Source of the DNA: Enterococcus sp. 9E7_DIV0242
Lineage (GTDB): Bacteria; Bacillota; Bacilli; Lactobacillales; Enterococcaceae
DNA length: 64,000 nt
NCBI RefSeq assembly: GCF_002140975.2
Contig: NZ_CP147247.1
Span: 2,516,501 to 2,580,500 of the forward strand
Reading direction: 5' to 3'
This document shows, one piece after another, positions 49,468 to 62,346 of this stretch. A program made the position numbers and the translations under genes. The first letter of the stretch is position 1, and each line of letters begins with the position of its first letter. The notes under the pieces were generated by a model. The model saw only the letters and a list, made by a program, of their open reading frames with translations. It did no database searches and was not told the origin of the DNA.

Positions 49468-50373
49468 ATGATCAAAAAAACATTATTTAATAACAAACAA
49501 AATAGCTGGACGACTATAAATACCGAGGATAAAGAGGAACTGAAGAAGCTGTATACCGAATACGGGATCGATGATGAAATCGTCGAATATTCTTTGGATA
49601 AGAATGAGCGGGCGCATTTAGATTATGAAGCAAAAACAAACACTTTTGTTCTTATCTTCAATGTACCAAATCGACAAAAGATCGATAATCACTATGAAAC
49701 CATCCCGATGACATTCATCATCAAAGACAATCGCTTCATCACAATCACAAATAAAAAAAATCAGTACGTTGTTTCTGCAATGGAAAGATACTTAGATGGA
49801 AACCCGGACATCACCCTTTTCAAATTTTTGTTCAGTAGTTTATTCTTAGTCACTGATTTCTTTTTCCCTTATATCGAGGAAATGAACGCCGGACGAAAAA
49901 AAGTAAATGATAAATTAAAAGAAAAGACCAGCAAGCAAAACCTGTTGCTATTATCTGATTTAGAGACAGGGATCGTCTATTTCGTTTCCGCCTCTAAACA
50001 GAATGTTGTGCTATTGGAGCAGGTCAAAACCCATCAACTCTACAAAGGGTTATCAGATATTGAAAAAGAAGAACTGGAAGATGTAGTGATTGAAGCAAAA
50101 CAGTTAGTTGAGATGACCCAACTGTCCTCCCAAATTTTGCAACAGCTTTCGGGTACTTATACCAATATTTTGAACAACAACCTGAATGAAGGGATGCGCA
50201 TCCTAACAGTCCTTTCTGTTTTACTGACGATACCCACAATCATTACCGGTTTTTTCGGAATGAACATGCCGTTACCTTTGGAAAACAATACTTCCGGCTG
50301 GCTCATCACGATCATTCTCAGCGTGTTCCTTTGGTTCGCCCTGTCCTTTGCATTAAGGAAGATCATGAAATAA
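49468..50373 (+). CDS. corA: CorA-family magnesium/divalent-cation transporter
   Basis: 301 residues starting MIKKTLFNNKQNSW (SD GGAGG). A large soluble N-terminal domain (about 1-240), then two C-terminal helices; the selectivity motif GMN follows the first helix in FFGMNMPLP (about residue 270). CorA forms pentameric channels for Mg2+ (or Co2+, Zn2+) in the membrane. Upstream in-frame ATGs overlap the promoter and lack an SD. Monocistronic. Confidence 0.93.
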   Translation: MIKKTLFNNKQNSWTTINTEDKEELKKLYTEYGIDDEIVEYSLDKNERAHLDYEAKTNTFVLIFNVPNRQKIDNHYETIPMTFIIKDNRFITITNKKNQYVVSAMERYLDGNPDITLFKFLFSSLFLVTDFFFPYIEEMNAGRKKVNDKLKEKTSKQNLLLLSDLETGIVYFVSASKQNVVLLEQVKTHQLYKGLSDIEKEELEDVVIEAKQLVEMTQLSSQILQQLSGTYTNILNNNLNEGMRILTVLSVLLTIPTIITGFFGMNMPLPLENNTSGWLITIILSVFLWFALSFALRKIMK

Positions 50374-50388
50374 ACCTATTTACAAAGC

Positions 50389-50434
50389 AAAAAACCATTC
50401 GACCGAATCTAACGATTCAATCGAATGGCTTTTC
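50389..50434. terminator. Bidirectional terminator between corA and rpoC
   Basis: CCATTCGA pairs with TCGAATGG; inner GAATC/GATTC. T-runs follow on both sides (CTTTTC and GGTTTTTTG). Confidence 0.82.
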
Positions 50435-50468
50435 TATTATAAGAAACTATTGGCTTTCACCAGTCTTC

Positions 50469-53400
50469 TTATTTATTCAACTCATTTAATGCATCTTCTG
50501 CAGCCATCTGCGCTTCAATATCAGAGATACTGTACACATTCTCGCTAGCTACCTTCACCTCTTTTGGTTCCATGTTACGGTAACGAGCCATACCTGTACC
50601 AGCAGGGATGATCTTACCGATGATAACATTTTCTTTCAAACCAAGCAGAGGATCTTTCTTCCCACGAATCGCAGCATCTGTCAGTACACGAGTTGTTTCC
50701 TGGAAGGACGCAGCAGATAAGAAGCTGTTCGTTTCCAGAGAGGCTTTCGTGATACCAAGTAATACTGGACGACTTGTCGCAGGAACGCCACCGGCTACCA
50801 ATGTATCGTAGTTACGGTCTTTAAATTCAGCAATATCCAATAATGTTCCCGGCAAGATTTCTGTATCACCTGGGTCCATGACACGGACTTTACGAAGCAT
50901 TTGGCGAACCATTACCTCGATATGCTTATCGCCGATTTCCACCCCTTGCATACGGTAAACACGTTGTACTTCACGCAGCAGGTAGTTTTCCACTGATAAA
51001 ACATCGCGAACCTGAAGCAATTGCTTCGGATCGATCGATCCTTCTGTCAACGGCTCACCACGGTGGATCGTATCTCCTTCTGCCACCTTCATGCGGGCAG
51101 TATATGGAACAGTATACGTACGAGTATCTGTTTTCCCTTTGATCGTTACTTCTTTTTGACGTGTTGCAGGATCTTCAGAAATATCGATAACTTCACCGGT
51201 AACTTCTGTGATGACCGCTTGACCTTTCGGATTACGGGCTTCAAAGATTTCCTGTACACGGGGCAGACCTTGAGTGATATCGTCCCCGGCAACCCCGCCG
51301 GTATGGAATGTACGCATTGTAAGCTGTGTACCTGGTTCTCCGATAGACTGAGCGGCAATCGTACCAACTGCTTCTCCGACTTCAACGCCTGAACCAGTTG
51401 CCAAGTTACGTCCGTAACAGTGTTTACATACACCATGCTTCGTGTTACATGTAAATACGGAACGAATCGTTACTTTTTCAACACCAGCATCAACGATTTC
51501 TTTCGCAATATCTTCTGTAATCAATTCATCCGCACCGATGATCACGTCTTTTGTTTCAGGGTTTAGAATAGCCTTACGCGTATAACGACCCAACAGACGT
51601 TCTTCCAGTGCTTCGATGATTTCATTGCCTTCTTTGATTGCTGCGATTTCCAGACCACGATCTGTTCCACAGTCGTCCTCACGAATGATTACATCCTGTG
51701 CCACATCAACCAGACGACGAGTCAGGTAACCTGAATCGGCTGTCTTCAAGGCTGTATCGGTCATCCCTTTACGGGCTCCATGGGTAGAGATAAACATTTC
51801 CAAGACAGATAGTCCTTCACGGAAATTCGAGATGATCGGCAATTCCATGATACGTCCGTTTGGTGCGGCCATCAATCCACGCATCCCAGCAAGCTGAGTA
51901 AAGTTGGAGATGTTACCACGGGCTCCGGAATCTGACATCATGAAGATTGGATTTTTTGCATCCATACTTTCAATCAGTTTCAACTGGATCTCGTCTTTTG
52001 CACCGTTCCAAACAGCAATAACACGTTCATAACGCTCGTCATCTGTAATTAGACCACGGCGGAATTGTTTCGTAATTGTTTCTACTTGTTTATGTGCTGT
52101 ATCAATAATTTCTTCTTTTTCACTAAGAACACTGATATCAGCGATACCAACGGTAATACCGGCATGCGTAGAATGCTTGTATCCAAGGTCTTTCATACGG
52201 TCAAGCATTTTAGAAGTTTCAGTGATATGGAATCTCTTGAAGACTTCTGCAATGATATTTCCAAGGTTTTTCTTCTTGAACGGCAGAACCAGTTCTTGCT
52301 CTTTAATGTAAGTTGGGACATCTGTTCCAGCTTCCACAAAGTATTTATCCGGTGTCTGAACAGTCAAGTTGTAATCTGTCGGTTCATTCAAGTAAGGGAA
52401 CTCTATAGGCATGATCTCATTGAAAATAATCTTCCCTACAGTAGTAATCAACAGACGTTCTTTTTGCCAGTCTGTAAACGGTTTGTCACCCAATAACGTT
52501 GTTTGAACACCGATACGAGAATGTAGATGGACATAACCATTACGCCATGCCAGTACAGCTTCGTTCATATCACGGAAGACCATACCTTCACCTTCACGAT
52601 CTTCTTCTTCCATCGTCAAGTAGTAGTTACCCAAGACCATATCCTGAGACGGTGTTACAACTGGTTTTCCATCTTTCGGATTCAAGATGTTTTGAGCAGC
52701 TAGCATCAGCATACGTGCTTCTGCTTGAGCTTCTTCATTCAACGGTACATGGACCGCCATTTGGTCTCCATCGAAATCGGCATTATACGCTTCACAAACC
52801 AATGGATGCAGACGAATAGCACGCCCTTCGACCAATACTGGCTCAAATGCTTGGATACCCAGTCTGTGCAATGTAGGTGCCCTGTTCAGTAAAACTGGAT
52901 GTTCTTGAATAACTTCTTCCAGAATATCCCATACTTCATCTTCACCACGCTCAATTTTACGTTTTGCATTCTTGATATTCGTTGCAATTTCGCGTTGAAC
53001 CAATACACGCATAACGAATGGTTTGAACAGCTCGATCGCCATTTCTTTCGGTAGACCACACTGATACATCTTCAAGTTTGGTCCTACTACGATAACTGAA
53101 CGACCAGAATAGTCAACACGTTTACCTAGCAAGTTCTGACGGAAACGTCCTTGTTTCCCTTTCAACATATGAGAAAGAGATTTCAATGGACGGTTACCCG
53201 GTCCAGTAACAGGACGACCACGACGACCATTATCGATCAACGCATCAACCGCTTCTTGAAGCATCCGTTTTTCATTTTGAACAATGATACTTGGTGCATT
53301 CAGATCCAATAGACGTTTCAGACGGTTGTTACGGTTGATTACACGACGGTATAAGTCGTTCAAATCACTTGTTGCAAAACGTCCACCTTCCAATTGAACC

Positions 53401-54122
53401 ATCGGACGAAGATCCGGAGGAATAACTGGGATAACATCCATGACCATCCAGCTCGGCAGATTGCCAGAGGCGCGGAACGCTTCCAGAATATCCAAACGGC
53501 GGATTGCACGTGTTCTCTTTTGTCCTTGAGCTGTTTTCAGCTCTTCCTTCAATGAAGTAACTTCACTATCAGGATCAACAGCATCTAGTAACTGTTTGAT
53601 TGCTTCTGCACCCATTGCAGCTGAGAATCCTTGACCATACTGGTCACGTTTTTCACGATACTCACGCTCTGTCAGCAGTTGTTTTTTCTCCAAGCCTGTA
53701 TCGCCTGCATCGATTACAACATAAGAAGCAAAATAGATGATTTCCTCCAGCGCACGGGGACTCATATCTAAAACAAGACCCATACGAGACGGAATACCTT
53801 TGAAGTACCAGATATGTGAAACAGGTGCAGCTAATTCGATATGACCCATACGTTCACGACGAACTTTAGAACGAGTCACTTCTACACCACATCGGTCACA
53901 GACGATACCTTTGTAACGAATACGTTTATATTTTCCACAAGCACATTCCCAGTCTTTGGTAGGACCGAAAATCCGTTCACAGAACAAGCCTTCACGTTCA
54001 GGCTTAAGAGTACGATAGTTAATCGTTTCAGGTTTTTTTACTTCCCCGTACGACCAGCTTCTGATCTTCTCAGGCGAAGCTAAGCCGATCTGCATGCTCT
54101 CGAATTTATTTACATCGATCAA
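50469..54122 (-). CDS. rpoC: DNA-directed RNA polymerase beta' subunit
   Basis: 1217 residues, full length. Zinc-binding [20 protein letters not shown] (about 60-80), the active-site [12 protein letters not shown] (about 458-469), the bridge-helix/trigger-loop region, and the second zinc site [13 protein letters not shown] (about 888) are all intact. The start is TTG at 54120-54122 with GGAGGG before it, giving [19 protein letters not shown] as in relatives. It forms the catalytic clamp with RpoB. The 450-bp gap to rpoB, unusually long, holds tandem repeats. Confidence 0.98.
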   Translation of the reverse strand: MIDVNKFESMQIGLASPEKIRSWSYGEVKKPETINYRTLKPEREGLFCERIFGPTKDWECACGKYKRIRYKGIVCDRCGVEVTRSKVRRERMGHIELAAPVSHIWYFKGIPSRMGLVLDMSPRALEEIIYFASYVVIDAGDTGLEKKQLLTEREYREKRDQYGQGFSAAMGAEAIKQLLDAVDPDSEVTSLKEELKTAQGQKRTRAIRRLDILEAFRASGNLPSWMVMDVIPVIPPDLRPMVQLEGGRFATSDLNDLYRRVINRNNRLKRLLDLNAPSIIVQNEKRMLQEAVDALIDNGRRGRPVTGPGNRPLKSLSHMLKGKQGRFRQNLLGKRVDYSGRSVIVVGPNLKMYQCGLPKEMAIELFKPFVMRVLVQREIATNIKNAKRKIERGEDEVWDILEEVIQEHPVLLNRAPTLHRLGIQAFEPVLVEGRAIRLHPLVCEAYNADFDGDQMAVHVPLNEEAQAEARMLMLAAQNILNPKDGKPVVTPSQDMVLGNYYLTMEEEDREGEGMVFRDMNEAVLAWRNGYVHLHSRIGVQTTLLGDKPFTDWQKERLLITTVGKIIFNEIMPIEFPYLNEPTDYNLTVQTPDKYFVEAGTDVPTYIKEQELVLPFKKKNLGNIIAEVFKRFHITETSKMLDRMKDLGYKHSTHAGITVGIADISVLSEKEEIIDTAHKQVETITKQFRRGLITDDERYERVIAVWNGAKDEIQLKLIESMDAKNPIFMMSDSGARGNISNFTQLAGMRGLMAAPNGRIMELPIISNFREGLSVLEMFISTHGARKGMTDTALKTADSGYLTRRLVDVAQDVIIREDDCGTDRGLEIAAIKEGNEIIEALEERLLGRYTRKAILNPETKDVIIGADELITEDIAKEIVDAGVEKVTIRSVFTCNTKHGVCKHCYGRNLATGSGVEVGEAVGTIAAQSIGEPGTQLTMRTFHTGGVAGDDITQGLPRVQEIFEARNPKGQAVITEVTGEVIDISEDPATRQKEVTIKGKTDTRTYTVPYTARMKVAEGDTIHRGEPLTEGSIDPKQLLQVRDVLSVENYLLREVQRVYRMQGVEIGDKHIEVMVRQMLRKVRVMDPGDTEILPGTLLDIAEFKDRNYDTLVAGGVPATSRPVLLGITKASLETNSFLSAASFQETTRVLTDAAIRGKKDPLLGLKENVIIGKIIPAGTGMARYRNMEPKEVKVASENVYSISDIEAQMAAEDALNELNK

Positions 54123-54147
54123 AAGGGGTTCCCTCCATTTCTTAATA

Positions 54148-54353
54148 GGAAAAGCTAAACGAGTCGCCTAACTCCTGAGCAATAAGCTCGAACGAAACAC
54201 AAGATGCTCTTTATCTTGAGGTTCGTTTGACTTATTGTCGATAGAGTTGACTCGTAGAGCTAGACAATGAAAAGCTGAACGAGCCATCAAACTCATTTGA
54301 CTTATCGTCGGTTGGGTTGACTCGTGGAGCTAGACAGCGAAAAGCTAAACAAG
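54148..54353. repeat. Tandem repeats in the rpoB-rpoC spacer
   Basis: Two 58-bp copies (54226-54283 and 54296-54353, offset 70 bp, about 48 of 58 bases equal) share TTTGACTTAT, GAGTTGACTCGT, AGAGCTAGACA-type and GAAAAGCT cores. A partial copy with GGAAAAGCTAAACGAG stands at 54148. The unit looks like a dispersed enterococcal intergenic repeat inserted in an essential operon. Confidence 0.75.
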
Positions 54354-54569
54354 TGATTTTAGGAAAAACCAGACAGATTACCGAACAGCTCTCTATCGAA
54401 AAATCAGCTCATAAAGCCGGCTGATAGACTATCTTCCAGACCAGATCGTGACAAAGAGCGAAATGCTTTTTGTCACAACCTCGATCAAAAATCTAAATCA
54501 TCAGTAATTGAATACCTAAGATATAGCTGAAAAATTTAAATACTGCATCCTTTTCCAGGCTTATTCTTA
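54354..54569. other. Remainder of the rpoB-rpoC spacer
   Basis: No gene or clear terminator. A short complementarity (GAAAAATCAG...CTGATAG) is visible. Readthrough from rpoB to rpoC is expected. Confidence 0.4.
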
Positions 54570-58187
<3,618 letters not shown>

Positions 58188-58432
58188 GCTCTTCACCCCT
58201 CTAGATATAAGTCTGTCAAAACTCTACCCAAAAATTACATTTAAGTTACGAACATTAAGTTGACGTAACAAAAAGCATTTTTTGCGGTTTTTAGGCAAAA
58301 AAAAACCAAAAATAGAACGTCCTCATGATCAAAAAATCAAGTGTTTCTACTTTTGTTTCCCTATTTAAAACCGGAACGGACAATATTTCGCTCCTGCTTC
58401 GTCATTTTTTTAGATAGTTTTTGCATCTATAT
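58188..58432 (-). promoter_or_regulatory. 5' leader of rpoB, possible Lacto-rpoB RNA
   Basis: About 230 nt from the -10 to the start codon. It contains a T9 tract flanked by GGTTTTT/AAAAACC complementarity and AGGACGTTCT. A conserved 'Lacto-rpoB' RNA motif is known in the rpoB leaders of Lactobacillales; this leader has the right position and length, but I have not matched its consensus. Confidence 0.5.
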
Positions 58433-58461
58433 ATTCTACTTTCTTCTATAGTAAAAGTCAA
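58433..58461 (-). promoter_or_regulatory. Promoter of rpoBC
   Basis: Minus-strand TTGACT (58456-58461), 17 nt, TAGAAT (58433-58438). Confidence 0.8.
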
Positions 58462-58634
58462 GTGTTTTATTGCCTTACTTTCTACTATTTCATTATAGAA
58501 AAGTACTACCTTCTTCATTCTTCATTATTCCCTTTTCATTACACATAGACATTCTTTCTAAATATATGTTTGTTTTTTGATTTCACATTGAAAAACAATC
58601 GTTCTTTAATTCGTCTGAAAATTCTAAAAATCTG

Positions 58635-58663
58635 TTGACATTTTTCTCTTGTCTGTATATACT
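58635..58663 (+). promoter_or_regulatory. Promoter of the ABC importer operon
   Basis: Perfect TTGACA (58635-58640), 17 nt, TATACT (58658-58663). It starts a leader of about 300 nt. Confidence 0.85.
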
Positions 58664-58696
58664 AGGAGCAATTCAGTCTTGCGGAGGAGAATTCCT

Positions 58697-58756
58697 ATGA
58701 CACATTTATCAAATCACGCACAATTGAATAGTTACTACTTTAGCTATTTTAGATAG
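58697..58756 (+). CDS. Leader peptide rich in Tyr/Phe
   Basis: A 19-codon frame, MTHLSNHAQLNSYYFSYFR, begins at ATG 58697 with a strong SD GGAGGAGA 6 nt before, and ends at TAG 58754-58756. The last seven codons are TAC TAC TTT AGC TAT TTT AGA: five aromatic residues. It lies between a consensus promoter and an intrinsic terminator upstream of an ABC importer. The 3' end of the frame overlaps an RNA segment able to pair downstream. This is the layout of an attenuation leader peptide. Its role is inference; the frame, SD and pairing are seen directly. Confidence 0.75.
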   Translation: MTHLSNHAQLNSYYFSYFR

Positions 58757-58910
58757 GTTTGTATTCATACTTCATGGGTACAGACGGCAAACTCGTTTTT
58801 GTATCTATGATGGCTAGAGCAATTTGTTTTGAACAAACAGCCGCGTAGACGATATTTCTAAGTGGCTATGACTATAAGAGGCATTTAATCTGTTCTTATC
58901 ATCCATTTAG
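58741..58910 (+). promoter_or_regulatory. Alternative RNA pairings of the attenuator
   Basis: Segment 1 TAGCTATTTTAG (58741-58752, inside the leader peptide) can pair with segment 2 CTAAGTGGCTA (58858-58868) with one bulged U and two G-U pairs. Segment 2 CTAAGTGG can instead pair with segment 3 CCATTTAG (58903-58910), enclosing an ATAAGA/TCTTAT hairpin; this 2:3 pairing would block the 3:4 terminator. Confidence 0.6.
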
Positions 58911-58934
58911 GCATATTGTCTAAATGGATTTTTT
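58901..58934 (+). terminator. Attenuator terminator upstream of the ABC importer
   Basis: ATCCATTTAG and CTAAATGGAT form a perfect 10-bp stem with a 9-nt loop, followed by five T. It lies 38 bp before the first structural gene. Confidence 0.9.
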
Positions 58935-58971
58935 GTTTCATTGAGGACTAAAAAAGAAAATGGAGGAACTA

Positions 58972-59955
58972 ATGATGAAAAAGAAATTAATTGGATTAAG
59001 TTTATTAGCAACAGCAGCAGTCGTTCTTGGCGCCTGTGGCAACAACGATGAGAAGAAAGACAGCGGCAGCAATAGCGATAGTGTCACGATCGGCGTATTA
59101 CAGCCTGTTGAGCACGGTTCTTTAGACGCCGCTTACGAAGGGTTTAAAGAAGGCCTTGCTGAAAATGGCTATACCGAAGGTGAAAATGTGACGTTTGAAT
59201 ACAGTAACGCCCAAAATGACCAGTCACAATTAAAATCAATGAGCGAAAAACTGGTGAAATCAAAGCCTGAACTGCTCCTTGGTATCGGAACACCAGCAGC
59301 TCAGTCATTATTGAACGAAACCACTGATATTCCCATGGTCGTGACAGCAGTGACTGATCTAGTCGGTGCCAAACTAGTGAAATCAGATGACAAACCTGGC
59401 GGCAACGTCACAGGGACAACAGATATGGTTTCGATTGAAAAACAAATCGAATTGCTTTTAAGCATCGTACCTGATGCTAAAACCATCGGGATCATGTATA
59501 ACGCCGGTGAAGCAAACTCGAAAATCCAAGCAGATTTAGCTGAAGAAGCGCTGAAAAAAGCAGGCGTCAGTGTTAAAGTATTGACGGCGAACTCAACCAA
59601 TGATGTGCAACAGGTAACGACTAGTTTGGCAAAAGACGTAGATGGCATCTACATTCCTACAGATAACACCTTCGCCTCTGCTTCCGCAGTAATCGGTGAT
59701 GTTGCGAAGGAACAAAAAATCCCAATCGTCCCTGCCTCTATCGACCAAGTAAAAGAAGGTGGACTGGCGACTATCGGGATCGACTATCATTCTTTAGGAA
59801 AACAAACAGGCGCAATGGCCGCAAAAATCCTGAAAGGCGATGCTGAACCAGCAACTATGCCTGTTGAAAGTGCGGATGAACTAGAGCTATATGTCAATGA
59901 AGATATGGCAAAAGCTTTAGACATTGACCCAGAAAGCATCCAAGCACCCAAATAA
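58972..59955 (+). CDS. ABC importer substrate-binding lipoprotein (TrpX-like, ABC_sub_bind family)
   Basis: 327 residues from the ATG pair at 58972 (SD GGAGG). Lipoprotein signal peptide with lipobox LGAC (Cys at about 22), then a D/S/N-rich linker and the two-lobed ABC_sub_bind fold (TIGVLQPVEHGSLDAAYEGFKEGL, IGTPAAQSL, IPMVVTAVTDLVGAKLV, GGNVTGTTD, GIDYHSLGKQTG). The family includes TrpX, predicted importer protein for tryptophan or other aromatic compounds. First gene of a three-gene operon under a Tyr/Phe leader-peptide attenuator, which favours an aromatic amino acid substrate. Confidence 0.9.
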   Translation: MMKKKLIGLSLLATAAVVLGACGNNDEKKDSGSNSDSVTIGVLQPVEHGSLDAAYEGFKEGLAENGYTEGENVTFEYSNAQNDQSQLKSMSEKLVKSKPELLLGIGTPAAQSLLNETTDIPMVVTAVTDLVGAKLVKSDDKPGGNVTGTTDMVSIEKQIELLLSIVPDAKTIGIMYNAGEANSKIQADLAEEALKKAGVSVKVLTANSTNDVQQVTTSLAKDVDGIYIPTDNTFASASAVIGDVAKEQKIPIVPASIDQVKEGGLATIGIDYHSLGKQTGAMAAKILKGDAEPATMPVESADELELYVNEDMAKALDIDPESIQAPK

Positions 59956-60110
59956 CCTATTTTGAATTTTGTCCGGAAGCTAGAGTACCAAGGGGATATG
60001 TAGTGTCTTTTTAACTCTAAAGCTGAGATAAACTCTTTTTACCTCGGCTTCAGATGCTCATTCCCCGCCGGGCGCTATACATAAACTTAATTGGAAAGAA
60101 GCTGATTTTT

Positions 60111-61049
60111 TTGATAGATATTTTACTTTCTTCAACCTCACAGGGACTCTTATGGTCGTTATTGGCAATTGGTGTTTTCCTGACTTACCGTATTCTTGAT
60201 ATTGCCGATTTAACAACTGAGGGTAGTTTCCCTTTAGGCGGAGCGGTGGCAGCCGTGATACTAGTCAAAGAGCCAGAAACCTGGCCGTCCTTTCTACAAC
60301 CGATTCTAACAAGTCATCCATTGGTGCTTCCCGTATTAGCCCTTATTATTGCTTTCATTGCAGGCGCGTTGGCTGGCTTAGTTTCGGGTATTCTGCATAC
60401 AAAACTGAAAATTCCCGCTTTACTGGCTGGGATTATTACTATGACCGGTTTGTATAGTATCAATTCCCGAATCATGGGTGCACCAAACATTTCTCTCTTA
60501 GGTGCAGAAACGATTTTTTCTCAAGCGCAAAAGCTTGGCGTTGATAAAGTAACGAGCGTCATCCTCGTAGGTTTGGTTGTTGTCATGCTCGTAATCGGAC
60601 TGCTGACACTATTCTTCAAAACAGAAATTGGTTTGGCGACTCGTGCAACGGGTGATAATATCGACATGAGTCAAGCCAATGGAATCAATACAGATCGAAT
60701 GAAAATGATCGGCTACATGCTGTCCAATGGCTGTATCGCGTTATCCGGTGCTCTACTGATCCAAAACAATAACTTTGCCGATCTGAACTCTGGAATCGGA
60801 ACAATCGTTATTGGGCTGGCTTCTATCATTATTGCGGAAGTATTACTTAGAAACAGACCGCTATTTTCCCGTATGCTCACTATTGTTGTGGGTGCGATTT
60901 TATACCGCTTCATTCTGGCATTGGTACTGGAATTCAATGTCGATCCGACAGACCTGAAATTATTCTCTGCACTGATTCTTGTGTTGTGTCTGTCTTCACC
61001 ACTTATCCAGAAAAAACTGAAACTGCCTAAAAAAGGAGGTGCCCGCTAA
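60111..61049 (+). CDS. ABC importer permease (TrpY-like)
   Basis: About 312 residues with eight or nine hydrophobic segments; YRILDIADLTTEGSFPLGGAVAA near the start and GLATRATGDNIDMSQANGINTDRMK (cytoplasmic coupling region, about 185-210; split here by description) are typical of this branched-chain-like permease family. The start is uncertain: TTG at 60111 matches where relatives begin, but the SD (GGAAAG) is weak and 12 nt away. The 155-bp gap to the binding-protein gene holds two imperfect hairpins. The stop overlaps the ATPase start by one base. Confidence 0.85.
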   Translation: MIDILLSSTSQGLLWSLLAIGVFLTYRILDIADLTTEGSFPLGGAVAAVILVKEPETWPSFLQPILTSHPLVLPVLALIIAFIAGALAGLVSGILHTKLKIPALLAGIITMTGLYSINSRIMGAPNISLLGAETIFSQAQKLGVDKVTSVILVGLVVVMLVIGLLTLFFKTEIGLATRATGDNIDMSQANGINTDRMKMIGYMLSNGCIALSGALLIQNNNFADLNSGIGTIVIGLASIIIAEVLLRNRPLFSRMLTIVVGAILYRFILALVLEFNVDPTDLKLFSALILVLCLSSPLIQKKLKLPKKGGAR

Positions 61050-61852
61050 TGGAAGCTGTATTGACCATTGAAAACCTGCATCAATATTTTGAAAGAGGAA
61101 CGGTTAACGAAAACCATGTTTTGAAAGGGATCAACCTAACAATCAACAAAGGGGAATTCATCACGATCATCGGTGGAAATGGTGCTGGAAAATCCACCTT
61201 GCTTAACAGTATTGCCGGCACGTTACCTATAGAAGAAGGCAAAATGATCATGAATAAAAAAGATATCACTAAACAAAAAGTCATGACTCGCTCAAAACAA
61301 ATCAGTCGTGTCTTTCAAGACCCTAAAATGGGGACCGCTGTTAGATTGACTGTGGAAGAAAACATGGCACTGGCAATGAAACGTGGAAAAAAACGCGGCC
61401 TGGGTAGCGGCGTTCGTAAAAGTGATCGTGCATTTTTCAAAGAGCACTTAGCCAAGCTGAACCTAAATCTGGAAAACCGTCTGACTGCCGAAATTGGGCT
61501 CCTTTCCGGCGGACAGCGTCAGGCAATCACATTACTGATGGCAACCTTGATTCAGCCTGAGCTGATTTTATTGGATGAGCATACAGCCGCTTTGGACCCT
61601 AAAACATCCGTCACAGTTATGGAACTGACTGATCGACTGATCAAAGAACAACAACTGACGGCGTTTATGGTTACGCACAACATGGAGGATGCTATTCGGT
61701 ATGGTAATCGTCTGATTATGCTGCATCAAGGAAACATCGTCGTAGATGTTCCGGCAGAAGAAAAGAAACATTTAACGGTCAATGAATTGATGGAGATGTT
61801 CCACAAAAACAGTGGTACAGAACTGAAGGATGACCAGCTCCTGTTAGTTTGA
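61049..61852 (+). CDS. ABC importer ATP-binding protein (TrpZ-like)
   Basis: 267 residues. Walker A GGNGAGKST (about 39-47), Q-loop RVFQDPKMG, signature LLSGGQRQA (about 151-159), Walker B LILLDEHTAALDP with the catalytic Glu, and switch His in VTHNM. GGAGGTG lies just before the ATG inside the permease C-terminus, so translation is coupled. It powers the importer with the two upstream products. Confidence 0.93.
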   Translation: MEAVLTIENLHQYFERGTVNENHVLKGINLTINKGEFITIIGGNGAGKSTLLNSIAGTLPIEEGKMIMNKKDITKQKVMTRSKQISRVFQDPKMGTAVRLTVEENMALAMKRGKKRGLGSGVRKSDRAFFKEHLAKLNLNLENRLTAEIGLLSGGQRQAITLLMATLIQPELILLDEHTAALDPKTSVTVMELTDRLIKEQQLTAFMVTHNMEDAIRYGNRLIMLHQGNIVVDVPAEEKKHLTVNELMEMFHKNSGTELKDDQLLLV

Positions 61853-61877
61853 TTCTCTCAACCAAAAAATTCCAAAC

Positions 61878-61927
61878 AAAAAACTACGAACAAGCATCCA
61901 ACTGGAACGCTTGTCCGTAGTTTTTTT
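61878..61927. terminator. Bidirectional terminator
   Basis: AAAAACTACG-ACAAGC pairs with GCTTGT-CGTAGTTTTT; T-runs on both strands. Between the ABC operon and the convergent zinc-ribbon gene. Confidence 0.9.
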
Positions 61928-61933
61928 CATTCA

Positions 61934-62146
61934 TTAGCCGCCAATCAGGAAATCCAGTACATTCCAGCCGTCTGAGGTTTGTCCTCTATATAGCTCAGTA
62001 AAACCGCAACGCGTGCAGCTCACGGTAATAAATTTCTTGTTCTGGACATCGAAAATCTTTGCAAAGTTCCCACCAGTTGCCTGAAATTGATCTGATACGT
62101 AGTGGGTATTTCCACATTTATCACAAACATATTGCTTTTTCTCCAT
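61934..62146 (-). CDS. Zinc-ribbon nucleic-acid-binding protein (DUF2082-like)
   Basis: 70 residues starting MEKKQYVCDKCGN (SD AGAGGAAG). Two CxxC knuckles, CDKCG (8-11) and CTRCG (about 44-47), then FTELYRG, match the short DUF2082 zinc ribbons. Probably binds nucleic acid or acts as a structural adaptor; no experimental role is known to me. An upstream in-frame ATG lacks an SD. Monocistronic. Confidence 0.83.
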   Translation of the reverse strand: MEKKQYVCDKCGNTHYVSDQFQATGGNFAKIFDVQNKKFITVSCTRCGFTELYRGQTSDGWNVLDFLIGG

Positions 62147-62346
62147 TTTTGTCTTCCTCTTTTCTGTTGTTGTTGATAAAATTATAGCAAATTCAAACGA
62201 ATGACGCATACATCTAAGGAATGAATTTTACACTTTATTTCACCGCTTTTTCATGACTACCAAATACATATTGAAACGGCATAAAAATGGTTATTCTATC
62301 GGAACTAAATAAAATACAGAAGAAAAACAACTAAGGACGTGACAAA

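Noticed and set aside
52065..52819. Open frames antisense to rpoC
   Set aside because: Shadows of the conserved rpoC sequence; no independent start signals.
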